This document shows, piece by piece, positions 45,032 through 53,735 of a stretch of 64,000 bases of DNA. The DNA comes from Halocynthiibacter styelae (lineage in GTDB: Bacteria; Pseudomonadota; Alphaproteobacteria; Rhodobacterales; Rhodobacteraceae): positions 248,001-312,000 of the forward strand of contig NZ_JADCKQ010000003.1 in assembly GCF_016123485.1 (NCBI RefSeq). Direction: 5' to 3'. Under the pieces are notes generated by a model. It was not told where the DNA came from and did not search any database. It saw nothing but the letters and a program-made list of their open reading frames with translations. Both the position numbers and the translations under genes were made by a program. The stretch's first letter is position 1, and the number at the start of each line of letters is the position of its first letter.

Positions 45032-46483
45032 ATGACCGACACCAAACTGAACCTTATCGCAGGTACCTGGACCGCAGGCGACAGCGAGATTGAAAACCGC
45101 AACCCGTCTGATCTGTCTGATCTCATCGGGATGTTTGCGCAGGCGTCAGCGGATCAGCTGGAAGCGACGCTGGATCAAGCGAAAATCGCCCAGGCCGAAT
45201 GGGAAGCTTACGGGATTGAACGCAAATACAACGTGTTGATGTCCATCGGTAATGAGATGATGTCACGCGCCGAAGAGCTTGGTACATTGCTGGCGCGCGA
45301 AGAAGGTAAACCTTTCGCTGAAGGCAAAGGTGAAGTTTATCGCGCCGGTCAGTTCTTTACCTATTACGCCGCTGAAACCCTGCGTCAGATCGGTGAAAAT
45401 GCGGATTCTGTGCGCCCTGATATTGAAATCGACGTGCGCCGCGAAGCGGTTGGCACCGTTGCGATCATCAGCCCCTGGAACTTCCCGACAGCGACTGCAT
45501 CCTGGAAAATCGCACCTGCGCTTTGCTATGGCAATGCGGTTGTCTGGAAACCTGCGAACGCGACGCCTGCCTCTGCGGTTGCCCTGACCGAAATCATTAA
45601 CCGCCAGGACATTCCGAAAGGTCTGTTCAGCCTTGTGATGGGCGCAGGTCGCGAAATTGGTCAGCGTCTGGTCGAAAGCCCGAAAGTGAACGCGATTTCC
45701 TTCACCGGTTCCGTGCCTGTGGGCAAAGGCATTGCGTCTGCAGCGATCCAGAACCTGACCAAGGTTCAGATGGAAATGGGTTCCAAAAACGCTCTGGCGG
45801 TTATGGATGATGCCGATCTTGATCTCGCAGTTACGCTTGCCTTGGGTGGTGCCTTTGGTGGCACTGGTCAGAAGTGTACAGCTTCCTCCCGACTCGTGGT
45901 CCACGCGTCTGTGCATGATGCCTTTGTTGAAAAACTGGTGGCAGGTGCGCAGGCTATGAAAGTGGGCCACGCGTTGGAAGAGGGCACGCAAATCGGCCCC
46001 GTTGTGTCTGAACAGCAGCTGAAAGAGAACCTTGCTTATGTTGAGCTTGGCAAATCTGAGGGTGCAGAACTGCTGTGCGGTGGTCAGCGTTTAGAGATGC
46101 CACACCAGGGTTACTATATGAACCCAGGTGTTTTTGTTGGCTCAACCAACGACATGCGCATCAACCGTGAAGAGATGTTCGCGCCGCTCGCCTCAGTGAT
46201 CAAAGTCGATGGCTATGAAGAAGCGCTGTCGGTTGTGAATGACACAAACTTTGGCCTGACATCTGGCATCGTGACGCAATCTCTGGCACGTGCAAACCAC
46301 TTCCGCCGCAATGCAAAAACCGGCTGTGTGATGGTGAACCTGCCAACTGCAGGCACCGATTACCACGTGCCATTTGGCGGTCGCGGTGACAGTTCTTACG
46401 GCCCACGCGAGCAAGGTAAAGCGGCGGCAGAATTCTACACCACTGTGAAAACCGCTTATATCTCAAGCGGATCCCCGTTCTGA
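45032..46483 (+). CDS. NAD(P)-dependent aldehyde dehydrogenase (catabolic)
   Basis: A 483-aa cytosolic ALDH. Cofactor and active-site motifs: AIISPWNFPTATASWKIAPALCYGNAVVWKPA, FTGSVPVGKGIA, general base Glu in MEMGSKNALAV and nucleophilic Cys282 in GQKCTASSRLV. The start at 45032 has GGAGA eight bases upstream; the longer frame into the promoter was rejected. It resembles the alpha-ketoglutarate semialdehyde / glutarate-semialdehyde type by overall pattern, but the substrate is not determinable. First gene of a six-gene operon; it overlaps the next gene by one base. Confidence 0.92.
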   Translation: MTDTKLNLIAGTWTAGDSEIENRNPSDLSDLIGMFAQASADQLEATLDQAKIAQAEWEAYGIERKYNVLMSIGNEMMSRAEELGTLLAREEGKPFAEGKGEVYRAGQFFTYYAAETLRQIGENADSVRPDIEIDVRREAVGTVAIISPWNFPTATASWKIAPALCYGNAVVWKPANATPASAVALTEIINRQDIPKGLFSLVMGAGREIGQRLVESPKVNAISFTGSVPVGKGIASAAIQNLTKVQMEMGSKNALAVMDDADLDLAVTLALGGAFGGTGQKCTASSRLVVHASVHDAFVEKLVAGAQAMKVGHALEEGTQIGPVVSEQQLKENLAYVELGKSEGAELLCGGQRLEMPHQGYYMNPGVFVGSTNDMRINREEMFAPLASVIKVDGYEEALSVVNDTNFGLTSGIVTQSLARANHFRRNAKTGCVMVNLPTAGTDYHVPFGGRGDSSYGPREQGKAAAEFYTTVKTAYISSGSPF

Positions 46484-47469
46484 TGCGACCCATGATGCGT
46501 ATCGATAACCTGCAATATGCCAACTGGTCGGAAAAGATTTTCCGCCAGTTGCGCGAAGGCGGCGTGGATGCGATCCACGTCACCATCGCATACCACGAGA
46601 ACTTTCGTGAAACGGTTCTGAATTTCGAGAAATGGAACCGTTGGTTTGAACAATACCCTGACCTGATCATGAAAGGTCAGGGTGCATCAGACATTGATGT
46701 GGCACGTGAAACCGGGCGCACAGCTGTGTTCTTTGGCTTCCAAAACCCAAGCCCGATTGAAGATGACATTGGTCTGGTTGAAATCGTTCACACCCTTGGC
46801 GCACGTTTCATGCAGCTGACCTATAACAACCAATCGCTGCTGGCGACGGGCTGTTATGAAGCTGAGGACATGGGCATCACGCGGATGGGCAAGCAGGTCA
46901 TCAAAGAGATGAACCGCGTGGGCCTTGTCGTGGATATGAGCCATTCCGGGGATCGTTCCACGATTGAAGCGGCCGACCTGTCGGAACGCCCCATCGCGAT
47001 CACACATGCGAACCCGCATTCCTGGTCACCGGCGCTGCGCAATAAGAAGGATGATGTCATCCGGGCTGTGACGCAAAACGGCGGCATGCTTGGGTTTTCC
47101 GTCTATCCGCATCACCTGAAAGACAAGGGCGATTGCACGCTGGAAAGCTTTTGCGAGATGATCGCACGTACCGCAGAACAGTTCGGCGCTGAACACCTCG
47201 GGATTGGGACAGATCTGTGCCAGGACCAGCCAGACAGTATCGTTGAATGGATGCGTGTCGGGCGCTGGACCAAAGAAATCGATTACGGTGAAGGCTCTGC
47301 CAGCGCACCCGGTTTCCCCGATATGCCGCATTGGTTCCGGGACAACCGTGACTTTGGCAACATCGAAAACGGCCTGCTTGCAACAGGTCTGTCTGAGGAT
47401 GAAGTCGCCGGGATCATGGGCCGCAACTGGTATAATTTTTACGCCGAAAACTTCAGTCCACGAGGATAA
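46483..47469 (+). CDS. M19 (membrane dipeptidase)-family protein lacking the first metal motif
   Basis: A 328-aa protein of the renal-dipeptidase superfamily. Later ligands are present (FFGFQNPSPIEDDIG, Glu; VDMSHSGDRS, His; ITHANPHSW, His; IGTDLCQDQPDS, Asp), but the usual N-terminal HxD motif (IDGHND) reads RIDNLQYANW. The same substitution occurs in homologues next to dimethylglycine/glycine-betaine genes of Pseudomonas, as far as I recall. That makes a conventional dipeptidase activity doubtful and suggests hydrolysis of a pathway intermediate. Overlaps ALDH by one base; 3-base gap to the next gene. Confidence 0.88.
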   Translation: MRPMMRIDNLQYANWSEKIFRQLREGGVDAIHVTIAYHENFRETVLNFEKWNRWFEQYPDLIMKGQGASDIDVARETGRTAVFFGFQNPSPIEDDIGLVEIVHTLGARFMQLTYNNQSLLATGCYEAEDMGITRMGKQVIKEMNRVGLVVDMSHSGDRSTIEAADLSERPIAITHANPHSWSPALRNKKDDVIRAVTQNGGMLGFSVYPHHLKDKGDCTLESFCEMIARTAEQFGAEHLGIGTDLCQDQPDSIVEWMRVGRWTKEIDYGEGSASAPGFPDMPHWFRDNRDFGNIENGLLATGLSEDEVAGIMGRNWYNFYAENFSPRG

Positions 47470-47472
47470 AAC

Positions 47473-49167
47473 ATGGAGACACCCGTACAAAACTCCATCC
47501 CGCAGCGGGACCCGGCCCTTGTGATGCGTCTGAACCGCATTGGTTCTATGCATCAGTGCCGTCTTAGCTTTATGCGGGTGCTGACACGCCGTCTGGCGAA
47601 AGAAAACTGGAGTTTTGCACGACCTGTCTTTGATGTGGATGCGAAGGGAGTTGGTCATGCCGTCTATACGGCGACCGGCCCTGTGCGTACCTATTCTCTT
47701 GTGGCGTTTGCACATGATCTGCCACCGGAAATGCGGTCTGATCGCGTGATTGCCACTGCCTGGGATGCGACCTTTACCCTGTTTGACGGGATGCCCACGG
47801 CGGAAGACATTGAACGCCTGTCAAAGAATGTTCCCTATCAGGAAGCCGGGCGTGTGAATGAAAAATCACTGTCTGTGTCCCGTGCGAACCGCTCTGTTCG
47901 TTTGTGGGAATATATGGTGGATGCGCTGTCCAAAGGGGAACAGCCGGATGCGGCGAAGGTTGCCTCTGTCGGGTATCTCATGCGCACAACCGCTGTTTAT
48001 GGATCGGGTAAACTGGGCGCGGCGGATCATGAAACCATTGCCGACCGGCCGGAATTTGACGCGCCGTTCCAGGCTGAAATGCTGTCTGTCTTCCTGACCC
48101 GGGCTTTTGTGCGCGATATGATCAACCACCTGGCGCATGCTCGTGGTGGTGATCAGGCGACAGAACTTGCACCAGAAATTGCGCATGGCCTTGGCATTGG
48201 GAATTCAACCGGTCTTGGTATGGCACCCTTTTTGATCAATCACCCGGTGTTGTTGAACAACTGGGTCGCGGCCCGTGAAGAAGCAATTGCCCGTGTGCGC
48301 AGTCTGAACACTGTCACTGAGGCACAAGCAAACCTGTTTCGCAGCCTTTTTGCCCGTGTGCAGGTGCTTGTTAAAGCGTGGCGCTCGGAACATCCGGTCC
48401 AGATCAAAAAGCTGGACGCACTGAAAGCTGATCTTGATCAGATTGCGAGCAGGCTGAACAATGACGATCTTACGGCAGACGCCCCATGGGATCGCCTGCT
48501 GAACTGGACCAGTGAGGCACTGTCTGAAGAAGGGCAGGAGTTGATCGCATCGCTGATCCTGGAACCATACGGTGATCTGGTCGATAATCTGTCGTCTGCC
48601 ATGTCCGACCACCGGCCTGATGCTTTCCGTATTCTCGGTTCCATGTCTGTTGCAGCCCTTCGCGACCTTATGCGCGGAACTTATGGTTGGGCGTTGGAAA
48701 CCGACTGGTCCGCACAGGAAAATTGTGCCCGTGCCTGGTATGTATCCGAAGAAAAGCTGGAACCGCGATTGGGTGAACGGTTTGAAGAACCCATCGCAGA
48801 TTACGAACAACCGCTTGCGCCGGGGCGGGATGTGGCACGGGCCTTCGAGAACCTTAAAACCTGGGATGCCTCAACACCGATTGCAGAATTCCTGCTGAAA
48901 CACCCGGAACACCGCCACAGCATCCGCCGTGTCCAGATCAATGCCTGTGCGCCTTACAGCGAAATTCAGGACAATACGATCTGCGCTGACATGATGCCCA
49001 TCGATATGCTGCGCTATAAGCTTGCGACCTTTGGCGCGACGCATTTTGACCCACGGTCTGATCGTTGGGTACGGATCTGCATGTTCGGCAACGCGCCTTA
49101 CCCGGAAGAGCTGACCAATGAGAATGCCGATTTCTGGGTGTATCCTGATGGGGAGGGCCGAACATGA
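47473..49167 (+). CDS. uncharacterised 564-aa protein of the betaine-type catabolic operon
   Basis: A large soluble protein with no signal peptide or membrane helix. Predicted mainly alpha-helical. Notable segments: SMHQCRLSFMRVLTRRLAKENW near the N-terminus, GIGNSTGLGMAPFLINHPVLLNNW (about 240-263) and a conserved-looking NACAPYSEIQDNTICADMMP (about 496-515) with two Cys. I do not recognise a fold or cofactor motif. Translational overlap (4 bases) with the DUF3726-type gene and tight spacing to the M19 gene indicate an obligatory partner in the pathway, perhaps a subunit of a novel enzyme. Confidence 0.75.
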   Translation: METPVQNSIPQRDPALVMRLNRIGSMHQCRLSFMRVLTRRLAKENWSFARPVFDVDAKGVGHAVYTATGPVRTYSLVAFAHDLPPEMRSDRVIATAWDATFTLFDGMPTAEDIERLSKNVPYQEAGRVNEKSLSVSRANRSVRLWEYMVDALSKGEQPDAAKVASVGYLMRTTAVYGSGKLGAADHETIADRPEFDAPFQAEMLSVFLTRAFVRDMINHLAHARGGDQATELAPEIAHGLGIGNSTGLGMAPFLINHPVLLNNWVAAREEAIARVRSLNTVTEAQANLFRSLFARVQVLVKAWRSEHPVQIKKLDALKADLDQIASRLNNDDLTADAPWDRLLNWTSEALSEEGQELIASLILEPYGDLVDNLSSAMSDHRPDAFRILGSMSVAALRDLMRGTYGWALETDWSAQENCARAWYVSEEKLEPRLGERFEEPIADYEQPLAPGRDVARAFENLKTWDASTPIAEFLLKHPEHRHSIRRVQINACAPYSEIQDNTICADMMPIDMLRYKLATFGATHFDPRSDRWVRICMFGNAPYPEELTNENADFWVYPDGEGRT

Positions 49168-49805
49168 GCTATGCGCTGAATGAAGTCGAAGCTCTTGCCA
49201 AACGTGCCGTGCGTGGCGCAGGCATGAGCTGGGGCACTGCAGAGGAGGCCGCGAAAGCAACTTGCTGGCTGTGTCGGAACAGGATTGACGGGGCAGGTGT
49301 TCTGTCAGCTTTACTAAGACAGAATGCCGGCAAAGGGGAACAGGATCTGCGACCTGTCGCGACGACGGGTTTGTGGCAGACTGCGGATGGCGGGCCTCTT
49401 TGTCCTTTATTGTCTGGTGCCACTTTATCCGACTGTGCTGTGGCGCTGAAAGATGCCCCGATTACCATGCGAAATCTGTCTTTCCCGCTCTTATTGCTTC
49501 CCTTCCTGGCGTCCGCAGCAGCGCAACTGGGCTGCACGCTGACCCTGGAATGTGATGCCGGAGCAGGATCCACAGATGGAAACGAACTTGCGCTGTCAGG
49601 TGAAGGTTTTTTGCAAGTGAAATCCGCCGATGTTGTGATCCGTATCGGTGATTTTTCCGGCAAAACCCTTTCCCAGGACAGCCGCGCCACACCCGCCCCC
49701 GAAGCCTGGGACACTCTTAATACCTATGCCCATAAAACCTACGCCCCGGCGACCGAAGCATCGCGCCTTGCCGGGGCCGGGGCCGGGCTGTCTGACAATG
49801 ATTAA
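49164..49805 (+). CDS. DUF3726-type protein, function unknown
   Basis: A 213-aa protein starting MSYALNEVEALAKRAVRGAGMSWGTAEEAAKATCWLCRNR, the pattern I associate with DUF3726. A central Gly/Ala-rich region and beta-rich end follow. Two N-terminal cysteines (CWLC, about 34-37) could bind metal. The start overlaps the previous gene by ATGA. The pair with the 564-aa protein is likely a complex. There is no export signal despite a hydrophobic stretch at about 106-124 (FPLLLLPFLASAAAQLG), which is short and may be buried. Confidence 0.75.
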   Translation: MSYALNEVEALAKRAVRGAGMSWGTAEEAAKATCWLCRNRIDGAGVLSALLRQNAGKGEQDLRPVATTGLWQTADGGPLCPLLSGATLSDCAVALKDAPITMRNLSFPLLLLPFLASAAAQLGCTLTLECDAGAGSTDGNELALSGEGFLQVKSADVVIRIGDFSGKTLSQDSRATPAPEAWDTLNTYAHKTYAPATEASRLAGAGAGLSDND

Positions 49806-49819
49806 TCAGGACGTATGAC

Positions 49820-50830
49820 ATGACTGAAACCAAAATCCTCACACTTGCTGAAATCGAAGATATCGCTTTCCGCGCTCTTGTTGCTGCCGGTACATCAGAA
49901 GCAAACGCCCGCCCTCTGGCGGTTGCCACGGCTTCTACTGAGGCTGACGGTGTTGCCAGTCATGGCCTGGCTTATATCCCGATTTATGCGGAACATGTGC
50001 AGTGCGGCAAGGTTGATGGTCAGGCGAAACCCGTTCTCAGCCAGCCGCGCCCGGGCGTGATCAACGCCGATGCGGCGACAGGCTTTGCGCATTCCGCGAT
50101 TGATGCGGGTTTTGATAAACTGATCCCGCTGGCCCGTGAACAGGGTGTGGCAGCGCTGGCGATCCGCAACAGCTATAACTGTGGTGTTCTTGGCATTCAC
50201 ACCGCACGCCTGGCAGAAGCTGGTCTGATGGGTATTGGTTTTACCAATGCGCCGGCCTCTATTGCACCTTCTGGCGGTGCAAAACCTGTGGTTGGGACAA
50301 ATCCATTTTCTATCGCGGCCCCAGGGGCTGATGGCCAGGCAGAAGTCCTGATTGATCAAAGTGCCAGCACCATCGCGAAATCAGAAGTGATGAAACATGC
50401 GCGCGAAGGCAAAGCCATTCCGGAAGGCTGGGCGCTGGATGCTGACGGCAACCCCACCACCGACCCCGAAGTCGGCCTGAAGGGATCAATGGCACCGTCC
50501 GGCGGTTACAAAGGTGTGGGTATCGCGTTGATGACTGAAATGATGGCCGCGGCCATGACCGGTGCGACCCTGGGAACAGAAGCATCGCCGTTCTCAGGTA
50601 CTGCAGGTGGCCCGCCAAAAACCGGTCAGTTCTTTCTTGCGATCGATCCGGGCGTGACCTCAGGCAATGAGTTCGGCGCACGTCTTGCAGCACTGACTGC
50701 TTCCATCCGCGATCAGGAAAATGCCCGCCTGCCGGGTGACGGGCGCAAGTCAAAACGTGCACGTGCACAAACAGAAGGGGTGGCCGTCAATGTGGCCACA
50801 CTCGATCGGATCACCGCCATTATCGGCTGA
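49820..50830 (+). CDS. Ldh-family (malate/L-lactate/cyclic-imine) dehydrogenase
   Basis: A 336-aa NAD(P)-dependent oxidoreductase of the Ldh_2 family. Hallmarks are STEADGVASHGLAYIPIY (catalytic His49-like region), RNSYNCGVLGIHTARLAEAGLMGIGFTNAPASIAPSGG and GTNPFSIAAP. The family includes malate, ureidoglycolate and Δ1-piperideine-2-carboxylate/pyrroline-2-carboxylate reductases. Given the transporter and ALDH around it, a cyclic-imine or N-methylated imine substrate is plausible. It is about 15 bases after the previous gene, in the same operon. Confidence 0.9.
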   Translation: MTETKILTLAEIEDIAFRALVAAGTSEANARPLAVATASTEADGVASHGLAYIPIYAEHVQCGKVDGQAKPVLSQPRPGVINADAATGFAHSAIDAGFDKLIPLAREQGVAALAIRNSYNCGVLGIHTARLAEAGLMGIGFTNAPASIAPSGGAKPVVGTNPFSIAAPGADGQAEVLIDQSASTIAKSEVMKHAREGKAIPEGWALDADGNPTTDPEVGLKGSMAPSGGYKGVGIALMTEMMAAAMTGATLGTEASPFSGTAGGPPKTGQFFLAIDPGVTSGNEFGARLAALTASIRDQENARLPGDGRKSKRARAQTEGVAVNVATLDRITAIIG

Positions 50831-50921
50831 TGTTCTGAGGGGAATGAAAAGGGTCAGGGGCTGCGTCCCTGATCCAGGGCATCTGTCCAAAGGGGAACAG
50901 TGCGAACAGGGAGGAGACATC

Positions 50922-52754
50922 ATGTCAACCAAAGCACCATTTACGGATCTTGACATTAAAACGTCAGATTCAGGATTTTATGAGGGGTATAGCATCCCCA
51001 TCGCTCTGATCAGTAAGGCCGTCATGGCGACGCTGGTGATCTGGGCCTTAGTCTGGCCAGCCAATGCCAATGGCGTTCTGGGCAGCCTGAACTGGAAAAT
51101 TCTGGGGGAGTTCAACGCCTTCTATATCATCATTACGGGCTTCTTTGCCTTCTTCCTGTTTGTGTTGGCTGCTTTGCCGCAAACCGGCAAGATCCGCATG
51201 GGCCGCGAAGGTGAGAAACCGGAGTTTTCAAACTTCTCCTGGTTCTCCATGATGTTTGGCGCCGGTCTTGGTGTGGGGCTTATGGTCTTCGCCACAGCTG
51301 AGCCTCTTGGCCTCTGGGGGTCAAACCCTGTCATCGTTGCCGGTGAGGTTGTTGGAAACACGCCCGAATCCGTGCAGTCAGGTTACCGCTATACCTTTGC
51401 TCACTATGGCATTCACGCCTGGGCGATCTATGTGGTGACAGGCTTGTCCCTTGCCTACTACGCCTATACGCGTGGTCTGCCTTTGACCATCCGTTCTGCC
51501 CTGACACCGCTGTTTGGTAAATACATCAACGGTTTCATGGGCCATATTGTGGATGTTCTGGGTATCGTAGCAACCATCCTTGGTGTGTCTGTCACCATCG
51601 GCTTTGGCGTCAGTCAGTTCATTGATGGTGTTTACGCGGTGACCGGTATGGAATGGATCATGGATATGGGCGGTGACGCACCTGTTCCCGGCACCGTTGG
51701 CCTGATTTCTGGTCTGCTTGTCATCATGGGCTTGTCCATTGTCTCTGCAGTAACCGGTGTCGATAAAGGCGTTAAGATCCTGTCGAACCTGAACCTGGTT
51801 CTGTCAGTTATCCTGCTGCTGACCTTTGTGATTTTCGGGTCCTTCATCTTCGCGATGACAACCTATGCTTCTGCACTTGTGGATTACATTCTGCATTTTG
51901 TGCAAATCAGCTTTGGTGCATGGAGCCCGCAGGATCCTGCGGCATTTGCAGCAGCACTGCCAGAAGCAGCGCAGCCGCTGGCCGACGACCTTATCGGGGG
52001 TGCGACCAACGCATGGGGCAGCTTTGACGGCTTTAAATCCGGGTTGACCGGTGCGGCTGCTGAACTGGATGATACAACCCTGGCTGCTGTTTATGACGCT
52101 GGTAATGCAGGTCGCCAATTCAGCTGGCAGGCAGGCTGGACAACCTTCTACTGGGCGTGGTGGATTGCATTCTCACCTTTCGTGGGCCTGTTCCTTGCGC
52201 GCATTTCTAAAGGTCGTACCATCCGTGAATTCATCATCGGCTGTGTGTTTGCACCAACCGCAGTGTGCTTCGCATGGATGACCATTCTGGGCGCAACCGC
52301 GATTGATCTGGAAATTTCCGGGGTTGCCGATGGTGCAATTATCGCAGCGTCTCAGTCGTCCAAGCTGTTTGTGACTCTGGAACATATCATTTCCGGAGGT
52401 TTCCTGACGCTGATCACTGTGATGTGTGTGGTGTTGATCCTGACCTTCCTCGTGACTTCCGCTGACTCTGGTATTCTCGTGATGAACACGATTATGTCCG
52501 GTGGGGAAACCCAGGCCGGGGTAAAACACCGGATCGTCTGGGGTCTGATCCTGACGCTTGTGATGGGGACATTGCTTGTGGCGGGTAAAGCCAATGGCGA
52601 AGTGGATCCGATGGAAGCACTGAAAAGCGCGATGATCATTGGTGCCCTGCCGTTCACCATGGTCATGGGGCTGATGTGTGTGTCCCTGACAAAGGCGTTG
52701 TATAATGACAACAAACGCCGGAATGAGGGCACACAGGTCACACCTGCTGAGTAA
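50922..52754 (+). CDS. BCCT-family betaine/carnitine/choline-type transporter
   Basis: A 610-aa membrane protein with 12 helices. The frame is open from 50721, but the start is at 50922, directly after GGGAGGAG. BCCT signatures: MMFGAGLGVGLMVFATAEPLGLWG (about 107-130), the signature region WTTFYWAWWIAFSPFVGLFLARISKGRTIREF and TSADSGILVMNTIMSGG. It imports quaternary-ammonium solutes using ion gradients. An insert with FAAALPEAAQPLADDLIGGATNAW between helices is typical of catabolic roseobacter BCCT proteins. It ends the catabolic operon, 91 bases after the dehydrogenase gene, and probably delivers the pathway substrate. Confidence 0.94.
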   Translation: MSTKAPFTDLDIKTSDSGFYEGYSIPIALISKAVMATLVIWALVWPANANGVLGSLNWKILGEFNAFYIIITGFFAFFLFVLAALPQTGKIRMGREGEKPEFSNFSWFSMMFGAGLGVGLMVFATAEPLGLWGSNPVIVAGEVVGNTPESVQSGYRYTFAHYGIHAWAIYVVTGLSLAYYAYTRGLPLTIRSALTPLFGKYINGFMGHIVDVLGIVATILGVSVTIGFGVSQFIDGVYAVTGMEWIMDMGGDAPVPGTVGLISGLLVIMGLSIVSAVTGVDKGVKILSNLNLVLSVILLLTFVIFGSFIFAMTTYASALVDYILHFVQISFGAWSPQDPAAFAAALPEAAQPLADDLIGGATNAWGSFDGFKSGLTGAAAELDDTTLAAVYDAGNAGRQFSWQAGWTTFYWAWWIAFSPFVGLFLARISKGRTIREFIIGCVFAPTAVCFAWMTILGATAIDLEISGVADGAIIAASQSSKLFVTLEHIISGGFLTLITVMCVVLILTFLVTSADSGILVMNTIMSGGETQAGVKHRIVWGLILTLVMGTLLVAGKANGEVDPMEALKSAMIIGALPFTMVMGLMCVSLTKALYNDNKRRNEGTQVTPAE

Positions 52755-52765
52755 ATGAAAAACCG

Positions 52766-52800
52766 GGATCAGCAGAGACGCGCATATGCTCTGCTGATCC
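52766..52800 (+). terminator. hairpin terminator after the BCCT gene
   Basis: GGATCAGCAGAG (52766-52777) pairs with CTCTGCTGATCC (52789-52800), 12 bases past the stop. The T-run is weak, so termination may need Rho. 52801-53031 shows no gene. Confidence 0.65.
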
Positions 52801-53031
52801 ATTCCCCGACGTCAAATTAGTCTATTCAAGAGAAACGTCTCAGGGGCACTGCATCGATTGCTAAGCACTCAACCAGGGCCATCAGCGGGAAGTACGTCGT
52901 GAAGTTTTAGCATTGGAAGTGAACTCTGATGTAACAATTAAAGCCAGAGGTAACCCTTGGTGACGAACCATGAAGGTCGCTGACGCCAGGGTGTTGATGA
53001 CGACATGCCGTCTCAGCCGTTGGTGAAGCTG

Positions 53032-53406
53032 CTACAGGAGGTTTTGCCCAGAACCCTCAAAGGTCAGAATGTGACAGCTGATCATTTTCCATTGAAAAGG
53101 ATGCGAGAGAATATCTCGTAAAATGAGTATACACAAGATTCGCTGTGTATTCAGATAATTTAAAAATGTGTAGGGAGTCTCACTGAACAACAGATGCAAA
53201 TATCTGACAGAGATACCATGGGCCTCGGAAACTTTTTCTGGGTTTAGGCTTTGATCGCCCAAGTGCTGATCAATATACATGTAGAACCGGCCAATAACTG
53301 AATTTGCGCGACCGTCGGGTTGCCTGGAGTCAGATGAGCGGACACTTTCTGTCGCAGAAAGAAAGTCGGTTGCTGCGCGGTTTACGGCCCAAAAGTAGAA
53401 CCGCAA
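53032..53406 (-). pseudogene. AraC-family regulator remnant
   Basis: The minus-strand frame LRFYFWAVNRAATDFLSATE, then YIDQHLGDQSLNPEKVSEAHGISVRYLHLLFSETPYTFLNYLNTQRI, is the first half of a C-terminal AraC DNA-binding domain. After TQRI it turns to unrelated residues (LCILILRDILSHPF...), consistent with a frameshift and loss of the second helix-turn-helix. Neither the N-terminal sensor nor the second half is intact. Confidence 0.65.
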
Positions 53407-53414
53407 AGCCTCGT

Positions 53415-53680
53415 TCAGTGTGTTTCAGGCGAGATATTGATATCCAACTCTTTTTGAACCACGTCCAGATAATCGTCATGACTTCGGAACTGCACGATAT
53501 TGAGATATGTTCCGTCGGGTTTATGTACCAGTTCGCGGCGCGGAACGCCCGCCTCATGTGAGACAAAGTCCCTTTGGAAAATCGTCGAAGCTGCTCAAGA
53601 TCAGTCTCCGTTTTGCCTTCGGCTAATTTGACCGGCGCAAGAACGGTAAGACCAAAAAGCGCGAGCGCGCCCTTCAACAA
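53415..53680 (-). pseudogene. dimeric alpha/beta-barrel (ABM/EthD-like) protein remnant, frameshifted
   Basis: One frame gives LTVLAPVKLAEGKTETDLEQLRRF and another continues FQRDFVSHEAGVPRRELVHKPDGTYLNIVQFRSHDDYLDVV, then a stop at 53415. Together they read like a small antibiotic-biosynthesis-monooxygenase-type protein (about 95 aa) broken by a frameshift at about 53580. It lies directly before the AraC remnant on the same strand. The family assignment is tentative. Confidence 0.5.
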
Positions 53681-53735
53681 ACCCCATTTAGAACCCGCGG
53701 CCCCTGGCGCTTTGGTTTTGCGCCACGGGGTCAGA

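Noticed and set aside
50721-50921. Longer N-terminus for the BCCT transporter
   Set aside because: Overlaps the end of the dehydrogenase gene; GGGAGGAG precedes the ATG at 50922 and BCCT homology starts there.
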